A stretch of 64,000 nucleotides of DNA from Polyangiaceae bacterium. Its GTDB lineage: Bacteria; Myxococcota_A; Polyangia; Polyangiales; Polyangiaceae. The stretch's first letter is position 1. Each line of letters begins with the position of its first letter. Location: positions 310,001-374,000 of the forward strand of contig JACKEA010000003.1 in NCBI GenBank assembly GCA_020633235.1, in the 5' to 3' direction. The position numbers and the translations under genes are program-made. Under the pieces are notes generated by a model. It was not told where the DNA came from. It ran no database searches and worked only from the letters and a program-made list of their open reading frames with translations. Shown here piece after piece: positions 45,022 to 56,176 of the stretch.

Positions 45022-45042
45022 GGTTCCGCGGCGTCCCGGCAA
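45022..45042 (+). repeat. Dispersed intergenic palindromic element, weak copy
   Basis: GGTTCCGCGGCGTCCC then GGCAA, between converging genes. Confidence 0.35.
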
Positions 45043-45044
45043 GA

Positions 45045-48000
45045 TCACGAATCTCGAGGTGAAGTGGCCTGGGACGAGCGGCGTGGTCGCTTCTGCTTCG
45101 GTGCCTTGCGTGACGGGGTCACGTCGACCGCGGCGGCATCCTCGAGCAGCTCCAACAAGGCCTCACTCGTCAGCTTGGAGCCGACATCGGTCCCGCTCAG
45201 CAAGCGCTCCGCCAAGTCTCGCTTGTCGCGGTGCATCGCGATGACCTTGTCCTCGATGGTGTTGCTCGCGACCAGGCGCACGATGGTCACGGAGCGTTTC
45301 TGACCGAAACGATGCGCGCGGTCCGCGGCCTGATCTTCGACAGCAGGATTCCACCACGGATCGAGCAAGATGACGGTGTCGGCCGCGGTCAAGTTCAATC
45401 CCGTACCGCCGGCTTTGAGGGAGATGAGAAACGCATCACCCTCTCCGTCTTGAAACGCTTCCACGCGCTTCGCCCGGTCCGTTGCAGGCGTGGAGCCGTC
45501 CAGCTGTTGGAGTGAGAAGCCTGCCGCCTCCAACTTGGCTCGAGCCAGCTCCAAGAAGCTCGTGAACTGGCTGAACACCAGCGCACGGCGGCCCTCTTCC
45601 CGGAGCTCCTCCATCAACCCCAAGAGGGCATGAAGCTTGGAGCTCTCCAGGGTGCTGGTCTTGTCGTACAGAGCAGGATGGCAAACGAGCCGGCGCAGGC
45701 GCGTGATGGCGGCAAGAACCTCCATCCGTGCGTCACTGCCGCCCTCTCGTGCGCGCGCGAGGGCAGCGAGATGGGCGGTGTGGTACAGCGTGCGCTCCCC
45801 TGGCGAGAGCTCCACTTGCTGAACGACTTCCACGCGCTCCGGGAGCTCCGGCAGCACTTGCTGCTTGGTGCGCCGGAGAATGAACGGGCGCAGCAATCGG
45901 CGCAGTGCTTCCAGCCGACGCTGGTCCCCTTCGATCTCGATGGGCTGGGCAAAGCGCTGCGAGAACCAGTCCCAGGTTCCGAGCAGCCCGGGCTCCAGGA
46001 TCCGGAAGATGCTCCACAGCTCACCCACGTGATTCTCCAGCGGCGTACCGGTGAGGGCGACCCGGAACTCGGCGTTCAGCTTGCGGATGGCTTTGGTTCG
46101 CTGCGTGTGCGAGTTCTTGACGGCCTGAGCTTCGTCCAGCACCAGCGTCGCGAACTGCAACTTCGCGAGCGCGTCAACGTCTCGCGCGGCAAGGTCGTAG
46201 CTGGCGATCAAGATGCTGCCCTTCGCCAGCCCATCGAGCGCGCGCTTACGATGCTGACCGCGGTAGATGCGGACGTCCAGCTCCGGCGCGAAGCGCGCGG
46301 CTTCGTTCCGCCAGTTGTCCGCCACGGAGGTTGGCGCAACGATCAACGCCGGGCCTGTATGTGACCGAGTGAGCAGTAGAGCGAGGCACTGCAGTGTCTT
46401 GCCCAGGCCCATGTCGTCCGCCAGGCATGCGCCCACGCCCCAGGTCGCCAGTCGCGAGAGCCACTGAAAGCCCTCGGCCTGATACGGCCGGAGTACCGCT
46501 TTCAACGTGGCAGGCAGCTCCGCCGTGTGAGCCGCCGCCGCTTTCTGCCGCGCCAGGGCGGAAGTCAGCGCGCTGCGATCGGCCACCTCCAGACCTTCGA
46601 TCAGCTCGTCCAGCATTGGCGCCAGCGCTGGGGAAACCTCCGCCTTGGTCTGAGACTGGGTGAGCTCGGCGAGGCCGGAGAGTGTCGAGCGCAGGTCCTC
46701 TTCCAGCTGGGCAAAGCGCCGGGGAGACAGTTGAACCCATTCGCGACCGCTGCGCGCGGCATCCAGCAGCGCGGCCAACGCAACGCGCTCGCCGCCGAGG
46801 TCGACGTGTCCATCGAGGTCCAGGAGCCCGCCTTTTCCAGTGATCTGGAATCTCAAGGCGCGGCGGGGGATGGGAGCCAGCATCTCGAGTGGATCTCCCA
46901 GCCACTCGACCCGAACGTCCTGGGAGCGTTCCCTCAATGCACCGAGCATCCGCACCAGCTCCTCGCGACCTGACACGCGCCGCTCGAAGCGGCCGGTGGC
47001 GACCGCATCGCGCAGCCCGGGCGCGCTCAACAGCTCGCGTGCAAGCTCACGTTCTCGGACGAGATCCCGCAATGCGTGGACGCGGCGGCCTCGAGAGCCC
47101 GACACGATTCGGGACACACCCCGGCCGGGCTCCAGAGAGGGCCCACCGGGGACGGGACGCGAGCGAAGCGACAGCACCACGTCTTCCGACGATAGCCAGG
47201 AGATTTGAGCCACCAATCCCGTACTCGCTGCCACGCGGCGGCCCAGCACCTCTGGTGGCAAGACGATATCCACGTGTTGTTGCAGCTCCGGTAAGCGACG
47301 CAGCAGCTCGTCCATCGCGTGCGCGGGCACGAAGTCTCCAGTCATCGCCAGGGTCATGATCAGCGCGTGGCCGACTTGACTGAGCTCGGAGATGCGACAC
47401 GTGGCATCGTCGTCCAGGTCTACGAAGTAGCGGCTCCCCTCGCAGCAGGCAGCGATCCAATCTGGCCGGAGCTCGCAATCCCCGAAGAAGGTGCGGAGCA
47501 CGTAGCCCTCGCCTGCGCGCTGCAGCTCCACGCGCAGCTCGGCCTCCACGACCGTGACGGGATTCTGGAAGTGGTCGAACAATCGAGGGTGACCCCGGAG
47601 CAGCTCCAGCGCTCGATATGCGCGGGGCGCCGACAGCCATTCCGCGTCGGCGAGCAGCTCGAGCACTTTTCGGTCGGTGGGCGAGGTCTCGAGACCTTCC
47701 ACCTCGCCCAGAAGCCGGCTGGGGGAGGCTTGCGCCCCTTTGCTGAACTTCCCGTTCTTGTTGGCTCTTTGGAGCAGCGGTACGAGGAGCGGGCGATCCT
47801 GCTCATCGATGGTGAGTCGCCAAGCAATGCGGCGCACGGCAGCGGTCTGTTGGGATCGAGCGCGTTCTTCCAGCGCCTGGTCCAGGGCTCCGAGCATGCG
47901 TTGCCAGGTCGGAACGCTGACGAGCTGGGCGAGCGTACCTTGAGGGTGGATGAGCAGCGCGAACGCCGCTTCGATGGCCGCAGCGAGGTGGTTGCAGTCC

Positions 48001-48899
48001 GCCATCTCGCAGCCACACGAAAATCCGATTTCACCGCGTTCCCAACCCGAAATGTCGAGACTCGCCCGCGCGCGCACCCAGCGCCCTTGCATCACCGTGC
48101 TCGCGTACAGCCGCACGGAGCGGCCGTAGAGGTCGGCGGTCGTGGCTGCGACGAGCGCCGGGGGTGGGCAGCGCGTGCCCATTTTCTGCCGCATTTCGCG
48201 AAGCCGCGCGATCAAAGTTCGCGCGCCCTCCAGCGCCGGCTCGGTCGACGCCACGATCTCGCCGATTCGAGCATCGACCTGGCGTACGTAGTGCTGTCGC
48301 TGGCTCGCTGACAAGAGCCAGCTCTTGCCCGCGGCTCGCAGCTCGAGCTGGAGATGGTCCTCTGCAATGTAGGCAAAGCTCGTTGCGAAGGCCTTCAAGA
48401 CCATCTCGGGTACGCGTCCGAAAATCAGATCCGCAACGGTGAACTTGCTGCCGTAGTTCCGCGCGAAGTGCCCGACGAAGGGCGAGCTCAACGACCGATC
48501 CAAGACCGAGCTGGGGTCGTTGAGACGCTCGACCAAATCGCGCGCGCGGCACCAGGCCACTATGTCCGCTTCGGATTCCAGTGCTCGCGGGTCAATGACA
48601 CGCGCCGGATTCGGCGGTGGGATCGTCTCGACCGTCGAGATGGCGTGCTCGAGATCCCTGCACAGCGCGTGCTGCTCTGGCGCGCTCATGCGTGTTCCAT
48701 TGTGGCGCACCGACTTGGCCAAGTCGCCGAGGTTCTCCGCTCCGCACAGCGCGAAGAGCCGCTCCAGGCGCTGGCGGCTCTCGGGTGGTAGCCGTAGCAG
48801 CTCCTGGAGCTCTTGCTCCGTGAGCTGCGTGAGCCCGCGGGCCGGCCCGCTTTCGATTTCAATCAAGAGCTGTCTGAGGGCGCTGGACATCGGCGCCAC
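45045..48899 (-). CDS. SWIM zinc-finger SNF2-family ATPase
   Basis: 1284 aa; start may be the second Met (MSSALRQ). Residues about 290-310 form a SWIM-type zinc motif (CGCEMADCNH: CxC...CxH). The C-terminal 450 residues are an SNF2/RapA-type motor: LRPYQAEGFQWLSRLA, Walker A ADDMGLGKTLQCLAL, DEAQ box LVLDEAQAVKN, TGTPLENHVGELWSIF and HRFGQKRSV (motif VI). Bacterial SWIM-SNF2 proteins act on nucleoprotein complexes; exact role unknown. It lies next to the leader-distal end of the CRISPR array but faces away from it. Confidence 0.9.
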   Translation of the reverse strand: MAPMSSALRQLLIEIESGPARGLTQLTEQELQELLRLPPESRQRLERLFALCGAENLGDLAKSVRHNGTRMSAPEQHALCRDLEHAISTVETIPPPNPARVIDPRALESEADIVAWCRARDLVERLNDPSSVLDRSLSSPFVGHFARNYGSKFTVADLIFGRVPEMVLKAFATSFAYIAEDHLQLELRAAGKSWLLSASQRQHYVRQVDARIGEIVASTEPALEGARTLIARLREMRQKMGTRCPPPALVAATTADLYGRSVRLYASTVMQGRWVRARASLDISGWERGEIGFSCGCEMADCNHLAAAIEAAFALLIHPQGTLAQLVSVPTWQRMLGALDQALEERARSQQTAAVRRIAWRLTIDEQDRPLLVPLLQRANKNGKFSKGAQASPSRLLGEVEGLETSPTDRKVLELLADAEWLSAPRAYRALELLRGHPRLFDHFQNPVTVVEAELRVELQRAGEGYVLRTFFGDCELRPDWIAACCEGSRYFVDLDDDATCRISELSQVGHALIMTLAMTGDFVPAHAMDELLRRLPELQQHVDIVLPPEVLGRRVAASTGLVAQISWLSSEDVVLSLRSRPVPGGPSLEPGRGVSRIVSGSRGRRVHALRDLVRERELARELLSAPGLRDAVATGRFERRVSGREELVRMLGALRERSQDVRVEWLGDPLEMLAPIPRRALRFQITGKGGLLDLDGHVDLGGERVALAALLDAARSGREWVQLSPRRFAQLEEDLRSTLSGLAELTQSQTKAEVSPALAPMLDELIEGLEVADRSALTSALARQKAAAAHTAELPATLKAVLRPYQAEGFQWLSRLATWGVGACLADDMGLGKTLQCLALLLTRSHTGPALIVAPTSVADNWRNEAARFAPELDVRIYRGQHRKRALDGLAKGSILIASYDLAARDVDALAKLQFATLVLDEAQAVKNSHTQRTKAIRKLNAEFRVALTGTPLENHVGELWSIFRILEPGLLGTWDWFSQRFAQPIEIEGDQRRLEALRRLLRPFILRRTKQQVLPELPERVEVVQQVELSPGERTLYHTAHLAALARAREGGSDARMEVLAAITRLRRLVCHPALYDKTSTLESSKLHALLGLMEELREEGRRALVFSQFTSFLELARAKLEAAGFSLQQLDGSTPATDRAKRVEAFQDGEGDAFLISLKAGGTGLNLTAADTVILLDPWWNPAVEDQAADRAHRFGQKRSVTIVRLVASNTIEDKVIAMHRDKRDLAERLLSGTDVGSKLTSEALLELLEDAAAVDVTPSRKAPKQKRPRRSSQATSPRDS

Positions 48900-49215
48900 G
48901 AGGGTAGCTCAGTTCCGAGTCGTGTTGCGCTCCAGCACACCCGAGCACTCGCTGGCACGCGAGGCAGGTCGTGCGCCGCCTCCTTCTGTTGGTCCGCCGC
49001 GGGAACGTGACGGCGGAGGGCCACGGGCTCGACGCGGCCGCCGCAGGAACGTCCGTAAGGGACGTTCGCGTCCACGCATGCGCTGTGTGCGCGTTCCGCT
49101 CAACTTGGGCATGCGTTCCGGAGCACTTGGGCGCCGAATCGGAGCGAAGCGACGACCGCAGTGGTCAGGTGACGGTGGATTGCGTGGTGTCGGTGGGAGC
49201 GGGCTGCATTGCGCT
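48900..49215. other. 316-bp stretch between the SNF2 gene and the CRISPR array
   Basis: No convincing gene. Contains one dispersed element (48987-49006). Borders the degenerate leader-distal repeat of the array. Confidence 0.5.
48987..49006 (-). repeat. Dispersed intergenic palindromic element, copy 7
   Basis: Plus strand TGTTGGTCCGCCGC then GGGAAC; reverse orientation. Confidence 0.5.
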
Positions 49216-51803
49216 GCTTCAACGGGGCCACCGCGCGAACGCGGCGGAGAACTGTCCGCTACGTCCGCGCAGACATCAGCGACGCCTAGCTTCAACGGGG
49301 CCGCCGCGTGAACGCGGCGGAGAGACGGCGGAACGTCGAGGTAGCAGCGCGCCACGTGACTGCTTCAACGGGGCCGCCGCGTGAACGCGGCGGAGAGATG
49401 GTGAGCTGGACCCATTGCGCGCCCTGTTGCCCAGATCGCTTCAACGGGGCCGCCGCGTGAACGCGGCGGAGAGGTCTTGGGCGAGCGGGGCTCAACATTC
49501 GCGATCTGCAAGCTTCAACGGGGCCGCCGCGTGAACGCGGCGGAGAGCCACGCCAGGCCCTTCGGGTCGACATCGGGCAGGACGGCTTCAACGGGGCCGC
49601 CGCGTGAACGCGGCGGAGAGTCGCTACAAGCAAGGAAAGGCGGAAAGAGATGATTGAGCTTCAACGGGGCCGCCGCGTGAACGCGGCGGAGAGGCCGTTG
49701 GCGTTGTACTGCCCGGAGATGACACGCAACGAGCTTCAACGGGGCCGCCGCGTGAACGCGGCGGAGAGGCCTTGGTCCTCGCCGTGATCGGCCTCGCGGC
49801 GGCGCTGCTTCAACGGGGCCGCCGCGTGAACGCGGCGGAGAGAACTAGCTCGCCGCCTCACCCTCAGCCGCGGCGACGAGCTTCAACGGGGCCGCCGCGT
49901 GAACGCGGCGGAGAGGCTTTCCGGCAACCGCGTCAAGCCACCGGAGTCCTACCCGCTTCAACGGGGCCGCCGCGTGAACGCGGCGGAGAGGCTGGGAAAG
50001 CTGCTCGTTGCGGGCACGGCAGAGGAGCTTCAATGGGGCGCCGCGTGAACGCGGCGGAGAGTTAGCGCTGAGGGCATTACCCTTGCAGATAAGGTTGCTT
50101 CAACGGGGCCGCCGCGTGAACGCGGCGGAGAGCAAGTTCATGGAAGTTGGTGGAAAGATCGAGACAATCTCGCTTCAACGGGGCCGCCGCGTGAACGCGG
50201 CGGAGAGCGGAGATCTCGTGTTGGACCCGTTCGGTGGTAGCGGGAGCTTCAACGGGGCCGCCGCGTGAACGCGGCGGAGAGCGGTGGTGCAGAGCGCGCA
50301 GCAGTGCGCGGTCGTGTGCTTCAACGGGGCCGCCGCGTGAACGCGGCGGAGAGCCAACGCCCGGCGCGAGTGAGCTTCACCGCGATGCCGCTTCAACGGG
50401 GCCGCCGCGTGAACGCGGCGGAGAGGCGCATGAGAACGCGACCAGCCCCGCTAGAATGATCGCTTCAACGGGGCCGCCGCGTGAACGCGGCGGAGAGAAG
50501 AGTCCATGCGTGAAGATCAATTCGTGCGTGGAGTAGCTTCAACGGGGCCGCCGCGTGAACGCGGCGGAGAGCCGGGGATACGAGACTCCGGTGTGCTGGG
50601 CCGACTAGCTTCAACGGGGCCGCCGCGTGAACGCGGCGGAGAGTCGATCTCGAGGAGGAGCCGCAGGAGGAGCCGGCGGCATGCTTCAACGGGGCCGCCG
50701 CGTGAACGCGGCGGAGAGGTGTTGCATAAGCTCTTATTGCAGGGCAGGGCGGAGGGCTTCAACGGGGCCGCCGCGTGAACGCGGCGGAGAGCACGGCGGA
50801 TACGCGCTATGCTGGGCCGAGCTCCTGTCGCTTCAACGGGGCCGCCGCGTGAACGCGGCGGAGAGAGCGGCGGCCGCTTGGAAGGCCGGTCGCCGCTCGG
50901 GCAGGCTTCAACGGGGCCGCCGCGTGAACGCGGCGGAGAGCCGACTGGACGCCGACATGCGACCGCATCCGTCGCGCCCTGCTTCAACGGGGCCGCCGCG
51001 TGAACGCGGCGGAGACGCCGGCTTGTCGGCGCTTGGATTCACGCAGGTTTGGCTTCACGGGGCCGCCGCGTGAACGCGGCGGAAGAACTTCTCGCCCTCG
51101 CCAACCCACACCGGCTCTCCGCTTCAACGGGCCGCCGCGTGAACGCGGCGGAGAGGGTGCCGGCACGCCGCGCCGTCGCCCCTCACTCGCTTCAACGGGG
51201 CCGCCGCGTGAACGCGGCGGAGAGTCCGCCGGTCGCTGGCGCGATGGCGCCCGGCATTCCCGGCTTCAACGGGGCCGCCGCGTGAACGCGGCGGAGAGAA
51301 GGTACACGTCGTCTCGAAGGCTGGCTTCGACCAGCTTCAACGGGGCCGCCGCGTGAACGCGGCGGAGAGACGCGAGCACGCTGTTCGCCGCGTTCTGGAT
51401 CGAGTCGCTTCAACGGGGCCGCCGCGTGAACGCGGCGGAGAGGACGAGTGCAGCGGTCAGCACCGCGGGCAACGCCTGCTTCAACGGGGCCGCCGCGTGA
51501 ACGCGGCGGAGAGACCTTGAATATGTCTTCCCCACTGATACTGGGGTCTAACGCTTCAACGGGGCCGCCGCGTGAACGCGGCGGAGAGCGCCGGCTTCTG
51601 CAAACCGCCGTGGACGGTATCGAGCTTCAACGGGGCCGCCGCGTGAACGCGGCGGAGAGCATTCTTCTGGCGCTGCAATGCGTCCTCGACGGGGTGCTTC
51701 AACGGGGCCGCCGCGTGAACGCGGCGGAGAGATATACGGGGCGGATATCGTCAGCGCCTACCCCGCCGCTTCAACGGGGCCGCCGCGTGAACGCGGCGGA
51801 GAG

Positions 51804-51911
51804 GCCCCCTACAATGCGTCGAAGCTCTCGATTGCAGCCGCTTCAACGGGGCCGCCGCGTGAACGCGGCGGAGAGGCCCCCTACAATGCGTCGAAGCTCT
51901 CGATTGCAGCC
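51804..51911 (-). repeat. Duplicated spacer within the array
   Basis: The 36-nt spacers 51804-51839 and 51876-51911 are identical, with one repeat between them. Confidence 0.9.
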
Positions 51912-54900
51912 GCTTCAACGGGGCCGCCGCGTGAACGCGGCGGAGAGAGAAGACTGCATCGACTTCGACCCGCAAGCGCGCACAGCTTCAACGGGGCCGC
52001 CGCGTGAACGCGGCGGAGAGTGACGACTCCAAGCGCGGACGCCTTCGCTGTGGAAGCGCTTCAACGGGGCCGCCGCGTGAACGCGGCGGAGAGGACGACA
52101 CTCTCGAGCGCGTCGTGACGCTCCCCGCCAAGCTTCAACGGGGCCGCCGCGTGAACGCGGCGGAGAGTCGGCCGGAGGCGCGCGCGATGAATTCAGCTGG
52201 ACCCGGCTTCAACGGGGCCGCCGCGTGAACGCGGCGGAGAGCGAGTGCTTCATCGGGTATCCCGACGAAGACGGGATCAAGCTTCAACGGGGCCGCCGCG
52301 TGAACGCGGCGGAGAGCTCGATGTGGCCCGGCGTCTCGCGCATGCCCCATGGGGCTTCAACGGGGCCGCCGCGTGAACGCGGCGGAGAGCTGCTCCGCAT
52401 CGCCTAGCTCGCTCTCGTCTTCCGTCGCTTCAACGGGGCCGCCGCGTGAACGCGGCGGAGAGGCGCTACGCCTACCACGAGCCCGACGGCAACCCGTGGC
52501 TTCAACGGGGCCGCCGCGTGAACGCGGCGGAGAGAAACCGCTCCCTCGCGGGGCGAATCGTGCCATTGGTCGCTTCAACGGGGCCGCCGCGTGAACGCGG
52601 CGGAGAGAAGCTCGCGTCTTGGCGGAGGCGTTGCTAGCAGCGGCAGTAGCTTCAACGGGGCCGCCGCGTGAACGCGGCGGAGAGCCGAGCCAGCCTTTTT
52701 CCAGGTCGCGCATGATCGCGCTTCAACGGGGCCGCCGCGTGAACGCGGCGGAGAGTAGAACCTCGAGCCTGGGCAAACTCGCGCGCCCGCGCGCTTCAAC
52801 GGGGCCGCCGCGTGAACGCGGCGGAGAGCAGGTGCACGTTGCGCTCGAGAAGGTTGTGACCGCCCGGCTTCAACGGGGCCGCCGCGTGAACGCGGCGGAG
52901 AGGGTCGTCTGGTGGGGAATACTGCCCGACGGCATGAGGAAGGCTTCAACGGGGCCGCCGCGTGAACGCGGCGGAGAGCGTTCCTGGGGGCACTGGCCGG
53001 CGCGTTGGCGCCGCTGCTTCAACGGGGCCGCCGCGTGAACGCGGCGGAGAGGCTGGTTAGCGAGGCCCGCAAGCTCGCTGACGAGTCGCTTCAACGGGGC
53101 CGCCGCGTGAACGCGGCGGAGAGTGCACGTTCGAGCGTGTGCATCGTTGCAGCCATGGAAGGCTTCAACGGGGCCGCCGCGTGAACGCGGCGGAGAGCTC
53201 GCGGCCGCTTCCCGGCAAAGGAGGTGTCCCCTCGCTTCAGCAGGGCCGCCGCGTGAACGCGGCGGAGAGAAGACGCCCCCGCAAGCGAAGTAGCTCCCAC
53301 CGGCTTCAACAGGGCCGCCGCGTGAACGCGGCGGAGAGTCGATGAGCGGCTCCGGGCGCAGGGTGGCGACCCTCGCTTCAACAGGGCCGCCGCGTGAACG
53401 CGGCGGAGAGTGGACTGTCCTTCCAAATCGCGATGCCGGCGAGGGCGCTTCAACGGGCCGCCGCGTGAACGCGGCGGAGAGGCGAGGCTGGCGGCGATCT
53501 TGTCGAGCTGGTTCTGGCTTCAACGGGGCCGCCGCGTGAACGCGGCGGAGAGAGTGCTGGGCGCAGACGCGCGCCACGCCAGGAGACGCTTCAACGGGGC
53601 CGCCGCGTGAACGCGGCGGAGAGGGAAAAGCAGCCATGAACGAGACATACACCATCATCGGCTTCAACGGGGCCGCCGCGTGAACGCGGCGGAGAGACCC
53701 GGAGCTTCCAGCATGATGCCGAGACCGGGCAGCTGCTTCAACGGGGCCGCCGCGTGAACGCGGCGGAGAGGCGTTTGGTCGGCCGTAGCCTTTGTAGAGT
53801 AGTACTCGCTTCAACGGGGCCGCCGCGTGAACGCGGCGGAGAGGCACACCACCAGCATCCTTTTTCGGACCCCGCCGCCCCGCTTCAACGGGGCCGCCGC
53901 GTGAACGCGGCGGAGAGTGGCCGCGGGCGCGATGCACTGCTAGCCGTCAAAGAAGCTTCAACGGGGCCGCCGCGTGAACGCGGCGGAGAGCTGCCATGAT
54001 CCTGCTCCGCGGCGCCGCCGCGTCAGTGGTGCTTCAACGGGGCCGCCGCGTGAACGCGGCGGAGAGTCTCGCCGCCAGCGAAGGAGGCGCCGCCGCGTAA
54101 GGTCGCTTCAACGGGGCCGCCGCGTGAACGCGGCGGAGAGCCAAGAAGTTGCCACCGTGACGGTCGTCGTTTTCGAGGCTTCAACGGGGCCGCCGCGTGA
54201 ACGCGGCGGAGAGCGGCAATGGGCCCGCCGTCATCGTCGGCAAGCTCATGCTTCAACGGGGCCGCCGCGTGAACGCGGCGGAGAGCCAAGAGCGCGCACG
54301 CTACATCTCGGAGCAAACGCAAGCTTCAACGGGGCCGCCGCGTGAACGCGGCGGAGAGCAGAACCTACGAGGCGGAAGTCGCTGGCCTTGGCCGCTTCAA
54401 CGGGGCCGCCGCGTGAACGCGGCGGAGAGCGCGTCGAGCCGGTCCAGCTGGTGACCGACTATTGGACCAGCTTCAACGGGGCCGCCGCGTGAACGCGGCG
54501 GAGAGCTCCCGGATCCGGTCGGCGCGCTCCCGCACATGGGCGCGGCTTCAACGGGGCCGCCGCGTGAACGCGGCGGAGAGTCGCGGGAATGTCTCCCGGA
54601 GCGCATCGCGTCCGACGCTTCAACGGGGCCGCCGCGTGAACGCGGCGGAGAGCAGAGCGTCCGCCGCCGCCTTCTCCGCGGCCACCCAAGCTTCAACGGG
54701 GCCGCCGCGTGAACGCGGCGGAGAGCAATTGGACGGCATTTCTTCCCGGTGCTCGTCCCAGGCTTCAACGGGGCCGCCGCGTGAACGCGGCGGAGAGTCC
54801 GGCGTGCACCCTGGTGGGTGCGCCGAGCACGACACGCTTCAACGGGGCCGCCGCGTGAACGCGGCGGAGAGGCCGAGCTCGAGAGGCTCTGCCGTGACTT

Positions 54901-56157
54901 CACGGCCGAAGCTTCAACGGGGCCGCCGCGTGAACGCGGCGGAGAGCGTCGCCGTCGAGCTCGCCGTCCGTCTCGGTGGTCTGCTTCAACGGGGCCGCCG
55001 CGTGAACGCGGCGGAGAGAAGAGGCGGCCCGGTATCACGCGGTTGCTCGCGCACCCACCGCTTCAACGGGGCCGCCGCGTGAACGCGGCGGAGAGCTGAA
55101 AGACATCTTCGGGGGCGGCGGTGTCGACTGCTCGCTTCAACGGGGCCGCCGCGTGAACGCGGCGGAGAGCAAGACGTGCGGCGGCGCACAGTGGCTCGTC
55201 GCGAAGCTTCAACGGGGCCGCCGCGTGAACGCGGCGGAGAGGGGCCGCACCAGACATCACCGAAGCCATCACGGATAGGCTTCAACGGGGCCGCCGCGTG
55301 AACGCGGCGGAGAGTAGAAATAGCGTGCGGGTTCGACTCCCGCCCTCGATACGCTTCAACGGGGCCGCCGCGTGAACGCGGCGGAGAGAAGATCGCCCAG
55401 CTCCTCCGCCCAAACCTTGGGCATCGCTTCAACGGGGCCGCCGCGTGAACGCGGCGGAGAGTAGCGCCCGGAGAAGTTGCCGCGCTCTGTCGACACGCTT
55501 CAACGGGGCCGCCGCGTGAACGCGGCGGAGAGCGCGTGAAGGCCGACTATCTCCGCTCCTACCGGCTACGGCTTCAACGGGGCCGCCGCGTGAACGCGGC
55601 GGAGAGGCGGGCGACACCGACCCGCTTGCCGCGACGCAGGGCTCGCTTCAACGGGGCCGCCGCGTGAACGCGGCGGAGAGGGAAGCTGGAAGCGAACGCC
55701 CTCATTCTGACCCCCGATCGCTTCAACGGGGCCGCCGCGTGAACGCGGCGGAGAGTACTCCGCCACCTGCGGCGAGTTCGCCGCGATCCAGGGGCTTCAA
55801 CGGGGCCGCCGCGTGAACGCGGCGGAGAGATGAGCGCCGCCGCATTCGCAACCGGCTGCTGGTCGCTTCAACGGGGCCGCCGCGTGAACGCGGCGGAGAG
55901 CTCAGGACGTCTGTGCGCATGCCGCGCGCCGTCCTTGCTTCAACGGGGCCGCCGCGTGAACGCGGCGGAGAGTGGCGCGAAGGCGGCGGCGGGAGAGATG
56001 AAGAAGATGGCTTCAACGGGGCCGCCGCGTGAACGCGGCGGAGAGGTAATCAGCCTGGTGATGGGTGCACTCGCCGCGGCAGTGCTTCAACGGGGCCGCC
56101 GCGTGAACGCGGCGGAGAGCGTTGCTTCGTGACGCCAAGCTCAGCGCCGATCTCGAC

Positions 56158-56176
56158 GCTTCAACGCGGCGGAGAG
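56158..56176 (-). repeat. Truncated CRISPR repeat
   Basis: Only 19 bp: GCTTCAACG directly followed by CGGCGGAGAG, i.e. a 17-bp loss of the dyad's left half. A crRNA hairpin cannot form here. Confidence 0.85.

Noticed and set aside
55315..55352. A tRNA gene
   Set aside because: Only a T-arm and part of an acceptor strand lie within one spacer; no D-arm or anticodon arm.
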